64,000 bases of DNA from positions 248,001 to 312,000 of the forward strand of contig NZ_FTMD01000001.1 in assembly GCF_900156155.1 (NCBI RefSeq), given 5' to 3'. A program made the position numbers and the translations under genes. The notes under the pieces were generated by a model. The model worked only from the letters and a program-made list of their open reading frames with translations, had not been told where the DNA came from and ran no database searches. The stretch is from Aromatoleum tolulyticum (lineage in GTDB: Bacteria; Pseudomonadota; Gammaproteobacteria; Burkholderiales; Rhodocyclaceae). Positions 8,689 to 16,833 of this stretch are shown here, piece by piece (position 1 is the stretch's first letter; each line of letters opens with the position of its first letter).

Positions 8689-10377
8689 TCAGGCGTTGCA
8701 GGTCGCGCGGGCGAGCGCGGCGCGCACCTTGGCGGCGTCGAGGCTGCGCCAGCGCGCAGCGACATGCTGGTCGGGGCGGATCAGGTAACACGTGCCCGGC
8801 TTGAGGTCGTAGCGCTCGCGGACGCGGCCTTTAACGTCGATCAGCGTGCCAAGGCCCGCGGGCGCCGTGCCGCGCTCGGCCACGACCAGGGTCTCGACCG
8901 GGATCGCGCCTGCGGCGAGCGCCGTGCAGGCGTCGGCGGTCGCGGCGTCGACGTCGCCCGCATCCGGCATGCAATACAGCAGCAGGAAGCGATTGCCGGC
9001 CGCCTGCAGCAGCCACTTCTCGCCGCGCGTACTGTCGACCGGGGCGTCGTCCATCGGCGCACCGGGCACCATGTTGCCGGCGAACACTTCCGTGTCGGGC
9101 GTGTTGAGGGGCGACTCGACGAGGACGCTCGGCACCGACAGCCGCCCCGAGTTCACCAGCGCACGGGCGAACGGGTAGTCCTTCGCCAGCCCCAGCACGG
9201 CGTTGCGGAAGGTCCTGCTGGTGGCGCTCTTGGGCGTGATGAAGTCGGTCGAGCGCGTCGAGTTCATGAGGTTCTCGTCGGCGGCGGCGACACGCTCCTC
9301 GGAATAGGTGTCGAGCAGCCGCGCGGGCGCCGTGCCGTCGAGCACGAGCTTGAGCTTCCACACCAGGTTGTCGGTGTCCTGGATGCCCGAATTCGCGCCG
9401 CGCGCGCCGAAGGGCGAGACCTGGTGCGCGGCGTCGCCGGTGAACAGCAGTCGTCCGTGGCGGAATTCGTGCATGCGCCGGCACTGGAAGGTGTAGACGC
9501 TGACCCATTCGAGCTCGAATTCCCTCTCCTCATTTGCGTGCCATCCCAGCATCGCCTTGATGCGCGGGATCACCTTTTCTGGCTGCTTCTCCTCTTCCGG
9601 ATCGACGTTCCAGCCGAGCTGGAAGTCGATGCGCCACACGTTATCGGCCTGGCGATGCAGCAGCACCGACTGGTTCGGATGGAAGGGCGGGTCGAACCAG
9701 AACCAGCGCTCGGTCGGGTAATCCGCCTTCATCACGACGTCGGCGATCAGGAAGCGGTCCATGAAGATCTTGCCTTCGATGTCCAGTCCCATCATGTGGC
9801 GGATCGGGCTGCGCGCGCCATCGGCCACGACCAGCCAGTCGGTCTCGATCGAGTACGCGCCGTCGGCGGTCTCGACGCGCAACGCGACGCGATCGCCCTG
9901 GTCGCTGACCGCGATCACGTTGTTCTTCCAGCGCAGGTCGATCTCCGGCAGCGACTGCGCGCGCCGCACCAGGTATTCCTCGAGGTAGTACTGCTGCAGG
10001 TTGATCATGCCCGGGCGGTGGTGGTCGGGCTCCGGGCACAGGTTGAAGTTGAACACCTCCTGCTCGCGGAAGAAGGTGCGGCCGACGTTCCACGACACGC
10101 CCTTCGCCACCATCTCCTCGGCACAGCCGAGGCGGTCCATGATCTCGAGCGCACGCTTCGCGTAGCACACGCCGCGCGAACCGATCGACACGGTGTCGTC
10201 GTTGTCGAGCAGCACGACCGGCACGCCGTGGATCGCGAGGTCGATCGCCGCCGTGAGCCCGACGGGGCCGGCACCGACGACCACGACCGGATAGCGCCCC
10301 CCGCCCCCCTCTCGCCCCTCGGCGATCTCCGGCGGGCGCCGGTATTCGAACTTCGGGTATTGGTACGTGCTCAGCAC
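8689..10377 (-). CDS. FAD-dependent aromatic hydroxylase (MhpA/PheA-like class A monooxygenase)
   Basis: 562 residues. FAD-binding GXGXXG motif VVVVGAGPVGLTAAIDLA near residue 30, the DG-type motif VVADGARSPIRHMMGL around residue 190, and the second FAD motif LLFTGDAAHQVSPFGARGANSGIQD near residue 320 define a single-component NAD(P)H/FAD hydroxylase. The C-terminal 150 residues form a thioredoxin-like domain typical of phenol/3-hydroxyphenylpropionate hydroxylases. GTG at 10377 follows a strong AGGAGGAG. It is the first gene of a hydroxylase-DUF2783-FAH operon divergent from iclR. The true aromatic substrate cannot be read from sequence. Confidence 0.85.
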   Translation of the reverse strand: MLSTYQYPKFEYRRPPEIAEGREGGGGRYPVVVVGAGPVGLTAAIDLAIHGVPVVLLDNDDTVSIGSRGVCYAKRALEIMDRLGCAEEMVAKGVSWNVGRTFFREQEVFNFNLCPEPDHHRPGMINLQQYYLEEYLVRRAQSLPEIDLRWKNNVIAVSDQGDRVALRVETADGAYSIETDWLVVADGARSPIRHMMGLDIEGKIFMDRFLIADVVMKADYPTERWFWFDPPFHPNQSVLLHRQADNVWRIDFQLGWNVDPEEEKQPEKVIPRIKAMLGWHANEEREFELEWVSVYTFQCRRMHEFRHGRLLFTGDAAHQVSPFGARGANSGIQDTDNLVWKLKLVLDGTAPARLLDTYSEERVAAADENLMNSTRSTDFITPKSATSRTFRNAVLGLAKDYPFARALVNSGRLSVPSVLVESPLNTPDTEVFAGNMVPGAPMDDAPVDSTRGEKWLLQAAGNRFLLLYCMPDAGDVDAATADACTALAAGAIPVETLVVAERGTAPAGLGTLIDVKGRVRERYDLKPGTCYLIRPDQHVAARWRSLDAAKVRAALARATCNA

Positions 10378-10500
10378 GGGTGGCTCCTCCTGAGTTCAAA
10401 TCGCTGACGGCGCCGCCTTCTGCGGGCGGGTCGCCGGCCTCCTGTTCATCTGCCCGGACACGGGCTCCCCGCCGGAGCCCCGGGGAAATTTAATCCTAGC

Positions 10501-10538
10501 CAACGATTTGTTTATCGTCAATTCGTTTGCTATCGTTG
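10501..10538. promoter_or_regulatory. Palindromic operator between hydroxylase and IclR genes
   Basis: The perfect inverted repeat ACGAT-TTGTTT-ATCGT occupies 10503-10518. A wider pair, CAACGAT (10501-10507) and ATCGTTG (10532-10538), brackets it. The stretch is AT-rich against a GC-rich background and lies in the 210-bp divergent intergenic region. Its size suits a dimeric IclR-type regulator. Binding by the adjacent regulator is inferred. Confidence 0.55.
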
Positions 10539-10587
10539 AATATCAATCGAAGAAGGCGATCCGCGCAACTGCTAAGATTCGCCCTCC

Positions 10588-11424
10588 ATGGGAGACAAGA
10601 ACTTGGACAACGAAACGCTCGCGCAGCGCCCGGACGAACGCGGCGGCAAGCAAGGCGGCGACCGGCGCGGCATCCAGTCGATCGAGGTCGGCGGCGCGCT
10701 GCTGCAGGCGCTGGTGCGCCAGGGCGCGCCGATGATCCTCAAGGAACTCGCGCGCGAGGCCGGCATGCCGCCGGCCAAGGCCCACCCCTACCTCGTGAGC
10801 TTCGGCAAGCTCGGCCTGATCGAGCAGGACCCGCTCACCGGCCGCTACGGACTGGGCGCCTTCGCGCTGCAGATGGGGCTGTCGGCGCTGCACGGCCTGA
10901 ACCCGCTGCGCGTCGCGACCCCCGAGGCGGCACGGCTCTCCGACGAGATCCAGCAGAACGTCGCGATCGCCGTGTGGGGCAACCAGGGGCCGACCATTGT
11001 CAGCATCGAGGAATGCAGCCGCCAGGTGCACGTGAACATGCGCGTCGGCACCGTGATGGACCTCCTCACCTCCGCCACCGGCCGCACCTTCGCCGCCTTC
11101 CTGCCGGCGCGCACGACCTCGGCGCTGATCGAGGACGAGTTCGCGCACCTGTCGGCCAGCGGTGGCGCGATGACGCGCGCGGCACTCGAGTCGGATCTCG
11201 CCGAAGTACGCCGCGAACGCCTCGCCCGCGCCGTCGGTAAACCCATCCCCGGCATCAACGCTTTCACCGCGCCGGTCTTCGACCACACCGGCCACCTCGC
11301 GCTGGCGATTACCGCGATGGGCCCGGCCGCGAACTTCGACCCCGCGTGGGACGGACCGATGGCGACGAAACTGCGCGCATGCGCGCAGGCGATCTCGGCC
11401 CGGCTCGGCAACACGGACAGCTGA
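10588..11424 (+). CDS. IclR-family transcriptional regulator
   Basis: 278 residues. The N-terminal winged helix-turn-helix (GIQSIEVGGALLQALVRQGAPMILKELAREAGMPPAKAHPYL) occupies about residues 28-75. It is followed by the IclR effector domain with GRTFAAFLPA and INAFTAPVFDHTGHLALAITAMG, in which the effector pocket is built. It is divergent from the hydroxylase operon and is its likely regulator, responding to an aromatic substrate or intermediate. The charged, low-complexity first 27 residues (RPDERGGKQGGDRRG) are unusual, and a later start is possible. Confidence 0.88.
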   Translation: MGDKNLDNETLAQRPDERGGKQGGDRRGIQSIEVGGALLQALVRQGAPMILKELAREAGMPPAKAHPYLVSFGKLGLIEQDPLTGRYGLGAFALQMGLSALHGLNPLRVATPEAARLSDEIQQNVAIAVWGNQGPTIVSIEECSRQVHVNMRVGTVMDLLTSATGRTFAAFLPARTTSALIEDEFAHLSASGGAMTRAALESDLAEVRRERLARAVGKPIPGINAFTAPVFDHTGHLALAITAMGPAANFDPAWDGPMATKLRACAQAISARLGNTDS

Positions 11425-11428
11425 CGGC

Positions 11429-12196
11429 GTGGGAGCGCGACGCCGACCGCCATCGCTGCTTCGACGCGCGGCCCGCACGACGCTGGGCCTGCTCCTCGCT
11501 CCCATCGCACTCCCCCACGCGATTGCCACCGACGAGGCTCCGCTTGTCGCCGTGGACGTCGGCCACACGCTGGACGCCCCGGGCGCGATCAGCGCGCGCG
11601 GCCGCACCGAGTTCGAGTTCAACCGCGCCCTCGCCGGACGCGTCGTTGCCGCGCTCGAACGACTCGGCCTGCGCGCCGAACTGATCAACGCCGACGGCCG
11701 CATCGAATCCCTGCAGGCGCGGCCGGAGCGCGCCGCGCAGGCGGTCTTCCTGATCTCGATCCACCACGACTCGGTCGGCGCGCAGTACCTCACGCCCTGG
11801 GAATGGCAGGGCATGGCGCTCGACTTCAGCGATCTGTGGTCGGGCCACTCGCTCTTCGTGTCGCGCCGCAATCCCGACATCGCCACCAGTCTGCTGTGCG
11901 CCTCGGCGATCGGCGCACGGCTGCAGCGCGCCGGCTTCGTACCGACGGAGAAGAACGGTCGCCGCCGCGAGTACGCCGACGCGCAGCATGCGATCCATTA
12001 CTACGACAACCTCGTCGTGCTCTACCGCGCGCAGCAGCCGGCGGTGCTGTTCGAGGCCGGCGTGATCAAGCACCGCGACGAGGAATTGCTGCTGCGCGAT
12101 CCGGAGCGTCAGCAGCGCATGGCCGAGGAGATCGCCACCGGCGTCGCCGCCTGCGTCACGGCTGGCGGCCTCGCGGGGTTACGGCGCGCCGAGTGA
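11429..12196 (+). CDS. N-acetylmuramoyl-L-alanine amidase (Amidase_3), exported
   Basis: 255 residues from a GTG at 11429, 4 bp after the iclR stop. An arginine-rich N-terminus plus LGLLLAPIALPHAIA looks like a signal peptide. Zinc-amidase residues are visible: VDVGHTLDAPGA (His), RTEFEFNRALA (Glu), SIHHDS (His) and the catalytic VLFEAGVIKHRDEE (Glu). No AMIN or SPOR domain is present, so septal targeting is not predicted. It cleaves the amide between muramic acid and the peptide stem in the periplasm. It converges on the cytochrome gene with 13 bp between stops. Confidence 0.85.
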   Translation: MGARRRPPSLLRRAARTTLGLLLAPIALPHAIATDEAPLVAVDVGHTLDAPGAISARGRTEFEFNRALAGRVVAALERLGLRAELINADGRIESLQARPERAAQAVFLISIHHDSVGAQYLTPWEWQGMALDFSDLWSGHSLFVSRRNPDIATSLLCASAIGARLQRAGFVPTEKNGRRREYADAQHAIHYYDNLVVLYRAQQPAVLFEAGVIKHRDEELLLRDPERQQRMAEEIATGVAACVTAGGLAGLRRAE

Positions 12197-12209
12197 GGAC
12201 GACGCGGGC

Positions 12210-12848
12210 CTACTTCAGGCTCGCGAGGTACTGCACGACGGACTCGACGTTCGCCTCGCCGAGCTGGCCGACGGCGGCGCTCATCTCGGCATTGGTGCGT
12301 TCGCCGCTGCGCGCGAGGTAGCGCTTGAGGCTCAGCCGCAGGTAGGTCGGCTGCTGGCCGGCGATGCGCGCGAAGGTCTCCGTGCCATGCCCGTCCGCCT
12401 GGTGACAGGACACGCACAGGCGCTTGTAATGACCCGCACCGGCAGTGGCGGCGGGCGGCGGCGGCGCGACGGCCGGCGTCGGCGGCTGACTCGCGTAGAA
12501 CAGGGCGATGGCCGCCTTCTCGCGGTCGCCCAGGACCTTCATCAGCCCCTGCATGAACTCGTTGCGACGCTTTCCCGACAGGAAGGCGTCGATCTGGCCG
12601 ACGATGTAGGCGGGATTCTGGCTGGCGAGATTGGGCACCTCGGGATAGCGGGCGATGCCCTTGTCGCCGTGGCAGTTCTTGCAGAAGAAGGCGGCCGCAT
12701 CGCCTTCGCGCACGAGGGCTGCGTTGGTCGCGGAATCGGCCGCCGCCTTTCCGATCAGCTGCATCACCGCCTCGTTGCCGGCGAATGCCGTGCCGCTGCC
12801 GGTGCCGACCAGCAGCGCCGCGACGAGAGCCAGACGGCTCCGGATCAT
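12210..12848 (-). CDS. Diheme cytochrome c (c4/c553-like)
   Basis: 212 residues with a signal peptide (MIRSRLALVAALLVGTGSGTAFA). Two haem c attachment sites, CKNCH near residue 57 and CVSCH near residue 145, are separated by a proline-rich linker (PPTPAVAPPPPAA). Distal ligand methionines are plausible in EFMQGLM and in NAEMSAAV. This tandem single-haem design resembles cytochrome c4, a periplasmic electron donor. ATG at 12848 follows GGGGGAAACGAAC; longer frames upstream lack a signal peptide. It lies downstream of murB but 127 bp away, so independent transcription is likely. Confidence 0.9.
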   Translation of the reverse strand: MIRSRLALVAALLVGTGSGTAFAGNEAVMQLIGKAAADSATNAALVREGDAAAFFCKNCHGDKGIARYPEVPNLASQNPAYIVGQIDAFLSGKRRNEFMQGLMKVLGDREKAAIALFYASQPPTPAVAPPPPAATAGAGHYKRLCVSCHQADGHGTETFARIAGQQPTYLRLSLKRYLARSGERTNAEMSAAVGQLGEANVESVVQYLASLK

Positions 12849-12975
12849 GTTCGTTTCCCCCGGGGAGAGTGGCGGGCCAAGCGGCTCGCGGTCATGCCGA
12901 CGGCAAGACCGCCGCCGGACAAAACGCGCATTTGAGCATGGTTTCGCCCCCCGGTCCACGGGCGCCGGCGAACGC

Positions 12976-14004
12976 TCAGACGAAGACCGGTTCGGGCTCC
13001 AGCTGCACGCCGAAGCGCGCAAAGACGTCGTCCTGGATCGCCCGCGCGATGCGCTCGACATCGGCGCCGGTCGCGCCGCCGCGATTGACGAGCACCAGCG
13101 CCTGCTGCTCGTAGGCGCCGACGGGACCGAGGTCGCGCCCCTTCCAGCCGCTGCGGTCGATCAGCCAGCCGGCAGCGAGCTTGAAGCGCCCGTCGGGCTG
13201 CAGGTAGCGCGGCAGGTCGGGATGGACGGCGTCGAGACGCGCCAGCACTGCGGCATCGACGACCGGATTCTTGAAGAAGCTGCCGGCATTGCCGAGGCGC
13301 GCGGGGTCGGGCAGCTTGCGTTGGCGGATGGCGATGACGGCGTCCGACACGTCGAGCGCGGCAGGCTGCACGATGCCGCGTGCGGCGAGTTCGCGCGCGA
13401 CATCAGCATAACCCGTGACCGGCAGCCAGCACTTGGGCAGGCGGAAGATGACGGAGGTGATCAGCACGCGGCCCGCGAGTTCCTGCTTGAACACGCTGTC
13501 GCGGTAGGCGAAGCGGCAGTCCGCCGGGCCGAGCCGCAACATCTCGCCGGTCTCCAGCGACACCGCCTGCAGGCAGTGGAAGCGCTCGGCCATCTCGAGT
13601 CCGTAGGCGCCGATGTTCTGCACCGGCGCGGCGCCGACGGTGCCGGGAATCAGCGACAGGTTCTCGAGGCCCGGCCAGCCCTGCGCAAGCGTCCAGCGCA
13701 CGAAGTCGTGCCAGTTCTCGCCCGCGCCGGCCTCGACGTACCACGCGTCGGCGTCCTCGCCGACGAGGCGGCGCCCGGCAATCGCGACCTTGAGCACCAG
13801 CCCGGGGAAGTCGCGCGTGAGCACGAGATTGCTGCCGCCGCCCAGCACCAGGCGCGGCAGCGTCCATTCCGGGCTCGCGATCAGCGCGCCGACCTGTGCC
13901 ACATCCTCGATCGTGGCGAACCGGGCCGCGCGCGCCGGCAGGCCGAAGGTATTGAAGGGGCGCAGGTCCGCATCGGACGCGATCGCGGGCATGACGGCGG
14001 TCAT
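12976..14004 (-). CDS. murB: UDP-N-acetylenolpyruvoylglucosamine reductase
   Basis: 342 residues, equal to the E. coli enzyme. The flavin domain shows [24 protein letters not shown] and [20 protein letters not shown]. The catalytic Ser region is [14 protein letters not shown], and the C-terminal motif is [18 protein letters not shown]. The Tyr loop-containing layout is type I. It reduces UDP-GlcNAc-enolpyruvate to UDP-MurNAc in the cytoplasm. It starts 7 bp after the PACE exporter stop and is therefore likely cotranscribed with it, away from any mur/fts cluster. Confidence 0.95.
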   Translation of the reverse strand: MTAVMPAIASDADLRPFNTFGLPARAARFATIEDVAQVGALIASPEWTLPRLVLGGGSNLVLTRDFPGLVLKVAIAGRRLVGEDADAWYVEAGAGENWHDFVRWTLAQGWPGLENLSLIPGTVGAAPVQNIGAYGLEMAERFHCLQAVSLETGEMLRLGPADCRFAYRDSVFKQELAGRVLITSVIFRLPKCWLPVTGYADVARELAARGIVQPAALDVSDAVIAIRQRKLPDPARLGNAGSFFKNPVVDAAVLARLDAVHPDLPRYLQPDGRFKLAAGWLIDRSGWKGRDLGPVGAYEQQALVLVNRGGATGADVERIARAIQDDVFARFGVQLEPEPVFV

Positions 14005-14011
14005 GGACAGC

Positions 14012-14482
14012 TCATTTCGCACGGACGAGTGCCTCGGTCGCGGTCGATTCGATGGGGAAGGCGCGGTCGTAGCCGAGGTTGAAGGCGAAGGCATAGATCA
14101 CGTACGCGGTCGCGAGTCCGAGATCGGCGACCAGCGCCTCCAGCCAGCCCATGCCGGTCCACGCCATGATCACCGGCAGGGTCATCAGCAGCAGCCCGCC
14201 CTCGAAACCCAGCGCGTGCACGGCGCGCAGCGCGAACGGGCGGCGGTCGGCGGTGCGGCCGGTGCGGCGGCCTTCGATCCAGTCGAAGGCGGTGTTATAG
14301 ACCGCGTTCCACAGCGCAGCCATCAGCGCCGTGACGGCGAGCAGGCTCAGCGAATCGCCCATCGGCACGCCGCTCAGCCACGCAAAGGGCGGGGTGATGA
14401 GCGCGAGGCCGCCGATTTCGAACAGGATCACCTGTCGGGCACGGTCCCGGACAGAGCGGAGTTTGGGGTGATGGACGGACAA
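14012..14482 (-). CDS. PACE-family (AceI-like) efflux protein
   Basis: 156 residues with four membrane helices arranged as two bacterial transmembrane pair units (about residues 17-65 and 85-140). [17 protein letters not shown] keeps the glutamate in helix 1 that matches the functional Glu of Ace[17 protein letters not shown] and [14 protein letters not shown] are the repeated helix 2/helix 4 signatures. The family exports chlorhexidine and related biocides or polyamines. Placement directly upstream of murB is unusual and may simply be fortuitous. Confidence 0.87.
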   Translation of the reverse strand: MSVHHPKLRSVRDRARQVILFEIGGLALITPPFAWLSGVPMGDSLSLLAVTALMAALWNAVYNTAFDWIEGRRTGRTADRRPFALRAVHALGFEGGLLLMTLPVIMAWTGMGWLEALVADLGLATAYVIYAFAFNLGYDRAFPIESTATEALVRAK

Positions 14483-14531
14483 GGAAGCAGGACTCGGAGG
14501 GGCGACCCGAGAAGATAGAACCTCGCCCCCC

Positions 14532-14560
14532 CAAAATCAACTGCTGCACTGCAACAGTGC
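14532..14560 (-). terminator. Weak hairpin after the FecR/DUF6600 gene
   Basis: On the minus strand a GCACTG-TTG-CAGTGC hairpin (14546-14560) lies immediately past the stop at 14568. It is followed by a short T-rich stretch (TTGATTTTGG). The stem is short, so termination here is only plausible. Confidence 0.3.
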
Positions 14561-14567
14561 GGTGGCG

Positions 14568-16700
14568 TCAGCGCCCGCCCTCGAACTGCCCGAAGGGCGG
14601 GCGGCGGCGCTGCTGCTGCTCTTCCTCGCCGCCGCGGCGGTTGTCCTGCTGCGGTTCGCGCTGCGCGCGCTGGCGCTCGGCCTGGCGCTGTTGCTGCTCG
14701 ACCTGACGCTGTTGCTGTTCGGCCTGGCGCTGCTGCTGGATCTGCATCTGCCGCTGCTGCACCTCGCGCTCCCGCTGCTCCGTCTGCTGACGCAGCGCGT
14801 CGCGCCGGCGTTCCTGCTCCTGCGCCTGCATCGCCTGCTGGCGGCTGCGTTCTTCGCGCTGCTGCTCGATCTGCTGCCGGCGCGCCTCGCGCTCGCCCAC
14901 CTCCTGCTGGCGCTGGGCTTCGAGCCGTTGCTGGCGTTCCTGCTGGCGCTGTTCGACTTCCTCGCGCTGGGTGCGGCGCGCCTCGTCGCGCCGCTGCTCC
15001 TGCTGTTCGCGCAGGACCGAGCGCTGACGCTGCTGTTCTTCCTGCTGCGCGGCCTCGCGACGACCCTGTTCCTCGCGTTCGCGCACGTTCTGCTGGCGCA
15101 GCGCCTCGAGCCGCTCCTGCCGCGTCGTCGCCTCGTCGCGCCGTTCCTGACGCAGTTGCTCGCGGCGCTGCTCCTGCTGCTCGCGCTGCAGTTGGTGCTG
15201 GCGCTGCTGTTCCTGCTCGCGTCCAACCCGCTCGTCGCGTTCGCGCGTCTGCTGCTGGCGCAGCGCCTCGGTGCGCTCCTGGCGGGACTCGAAGCGCAGG
15301 CGCTCGTCCTGGCGCTGATCGCGGACGGCCGGCTGGCGCTCGTCGCGGTCGCCGCGCTGTTGCATGAACTGGGCCGGCTGCACCGTACGCACGCGCGTAC
15401 CATCGGAACGCACCACCTCACGCACCGGGAAGCCACGCCGCTCCCATTCGCGGAAGCGGTGATCGCGACGGCGCTCGACATCGAGCGCGACCGGCCTGGG
15501 CGCGCGCAGGATACGCTCCGACACCCGCGTCACCGCCTCGCTGCGGTCGCGGAACGCATAGCGCACCTGCCGCGGGGTCTTCACGACACGATCGATCTCG
15601 ATCACGTTGGTGACGTGGGTGATGTTGACCTGGCGCACGTAGGTCGGGCTGTAACGGTAGTGCGGCACGTACACTTCACGCGGCGCGAGCGGGAACCAGC
15701 TGACGTTGGGCAGGCCGGAGGTGAAGGTGATGCTCACGCCCGGCGTGCCGATCCACCCGACCAGCGCCGGCGCATACACCGGACGCGCGATGTAGCGCCC
15801 CGGCACCCAGGCCCATACGCCGCGGATGCGCACCCAGCGGCCGTAGTGGAAGGGCGCGAAGCCCCACGGCGCATCGTCGACCCAGGTCCAGCCCCACGGC
15901 GCGATCGAGACCCAGCGGCCGTAGCGGTAGGGCGCCCAGCCATAGGGCACGTCGCGCGGGAACCACACCGGGCCGTAGTCGTCGTACTCGCGCCAGTCGC
16001 CGTAGTCGTAGAGATCCTCGGCACCGGTCATTTCGGGCGAAACATACTTGTTGCGCGCGATGCGGTCGTCGCGCTGGTCGCGCGCGAAGGACCACTCCAT
16101 GAAGTTGTCCTCGTCGGGCTCGTCCCACTGGACGTCGGTCGGACCGTCGTTCCAGATCTGGGCGCGGCGCCCCTCGGTGACGCCGACGTGGCGGTCGTCG
16201 GTGCGGAAATCGATATGACCGCGGTGATTGCTCACCAGCGTTCCCGAATCGACGAAGTCGACACGGTACTGGCCGGGCGCGGCAGGCACGGCCACCCCGT
16301 CGCGCGTCTCGACCTCGATCGCGTCCTCGCGGTCGGAGCTGCGGATGCGCATGGCCACGCTGCCTTCCTTGAGGCGCACGCGGATGCGCTCGTCGTCGAG
16401 CCGCAGCACCTCGACCGAGGTGGCCTGGTCAAGGCGCAGCACGCTCGATCCGATGCGCAGTTCGGCGCGCGCGTCGGATTCGGTCGCGATCTCGTCGCCG
16501 GTCGTGACCGGCAGGTTCACGGCCGCGCTCGCCCAGTCACGGCTGCTGTCGCGGCGCAGGGCCACTTCGCCCTCGACGGCGGACAGCCGCCCCGCGCGCG
16601 ACGGCGGGTCGGCCAGGACGGCGCCGCTCGCGCCCGTCAGGGCAAGCACCAGCGGCACGATGAACAGCAGTCGCAAAGCGTTCTTCAGATTGCGGACCAT
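14568..16700 (-). CDS. FecR-domain / DUF6600 protein with long Gln-Arg-Glu coiled-coil tail
   Basis: 710 residues. A signal peptide (LLFIVPLVLALTGASGAVLA) precedes a FecR-like beta domain (GRLSAVEGEVALRRDSS, PVTTGDEIATESDARAELRIG, about residues 35-160). A DUF6600 region rich in Trp/Tyr/Gly follows (DYGDWREYDDYGPVWFPRD, then repeated GRWV and APWGWTWVDD motifs, about residues 215-330). From about residue 430 to the end the chain is almost entirely Q, R and E with heptad character, predicting a very long coiled coil, ending GQFEGGR. It is presumably periplasmic or envelope-anchored, role unknown. ATG at 16700 with GGAGTGACACCGAA upstream gives the signal peptide; a longer frame upstream does not. 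Confidence 0.8.
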   Translation of the reverse strand: MVRNLKNALRLLFIVPLVLALTGASGAVLADPPSRAGRLSAVEGEVALRRDSSRDWASAAVNLPVTTGDEIATESDARAELRIGSSVLRLDQATSVEVLRLDDERIRVRLKEGSVAMRIRSSDREDAIEVETRDGVAVPAAPGQYRVDFVDSGTLVSNHRGHIDFRTDDRHVGVTEGRRAQIWNDGPTDVQWDEPDEDNFMEWSFARDQRDDRIARNKYVSPEMTGAEDLYDYGDWREYDDYGPVWFPRDVPYGWAPYRYGRWVSIAPWGWTWVDDAPWGFAPFHYGRWVRIRGVWAWVPGRYIARPVYAPALVGWIGTPGVSITFTSGLPNVSWFPLAPREVYVPHYRYSPTYVRQVNITHVTNVIEIDRVVKTPRQVRYAFRDRSEAVTRVSERILRAPRPVALDVERRRDHRFREWERRGFPVREVVRSDGTRVRTVQPAQFMQQRGDRDERQPAVRDQRQDERLRFESRQERTEALRQQQTRERDERVGREQEQQRQHQLQREQQEQRREQLRQERRDEATTRQERLEALRQQNVREREEQGRREAAQQEEQQRQRSVLREQQEQRRDEARRTQREEVEQRQQERQQRLEAQRQQEVGEREARRQQIEQQREERSRQQAMQAQEQERRRDALRQQTEQREREVQQRQMQIQQQRQAEQQQRQVEQQQRQAERQRAQREPQQDNRRGGEEEQQQRRRPPFGQFEGGR

Positions 16701-16833
16701 TTCGGTGTCACTCCGGACTAACCCCTCCCGGGGCGGGCAGATCCGGCGCGCCTCGCGTCCTCCGCAACCGCACCGGGATCCTGAGTATTCAACGGCCATG
16801 GAGCGCCGTTGCCGACGCCCCACACAAATCCTT

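Noticed and set aside
14562-16721. A 719-codon Leu-rich plus-strand frame resembling a membrane protein
   Set aside because: It is antisense to the Q/R/E-rich tail of the FecR/DUF6600 gene; CAG/CGC repeats read backwards as Leu/Ala codons and create a false hydrophobic protein.
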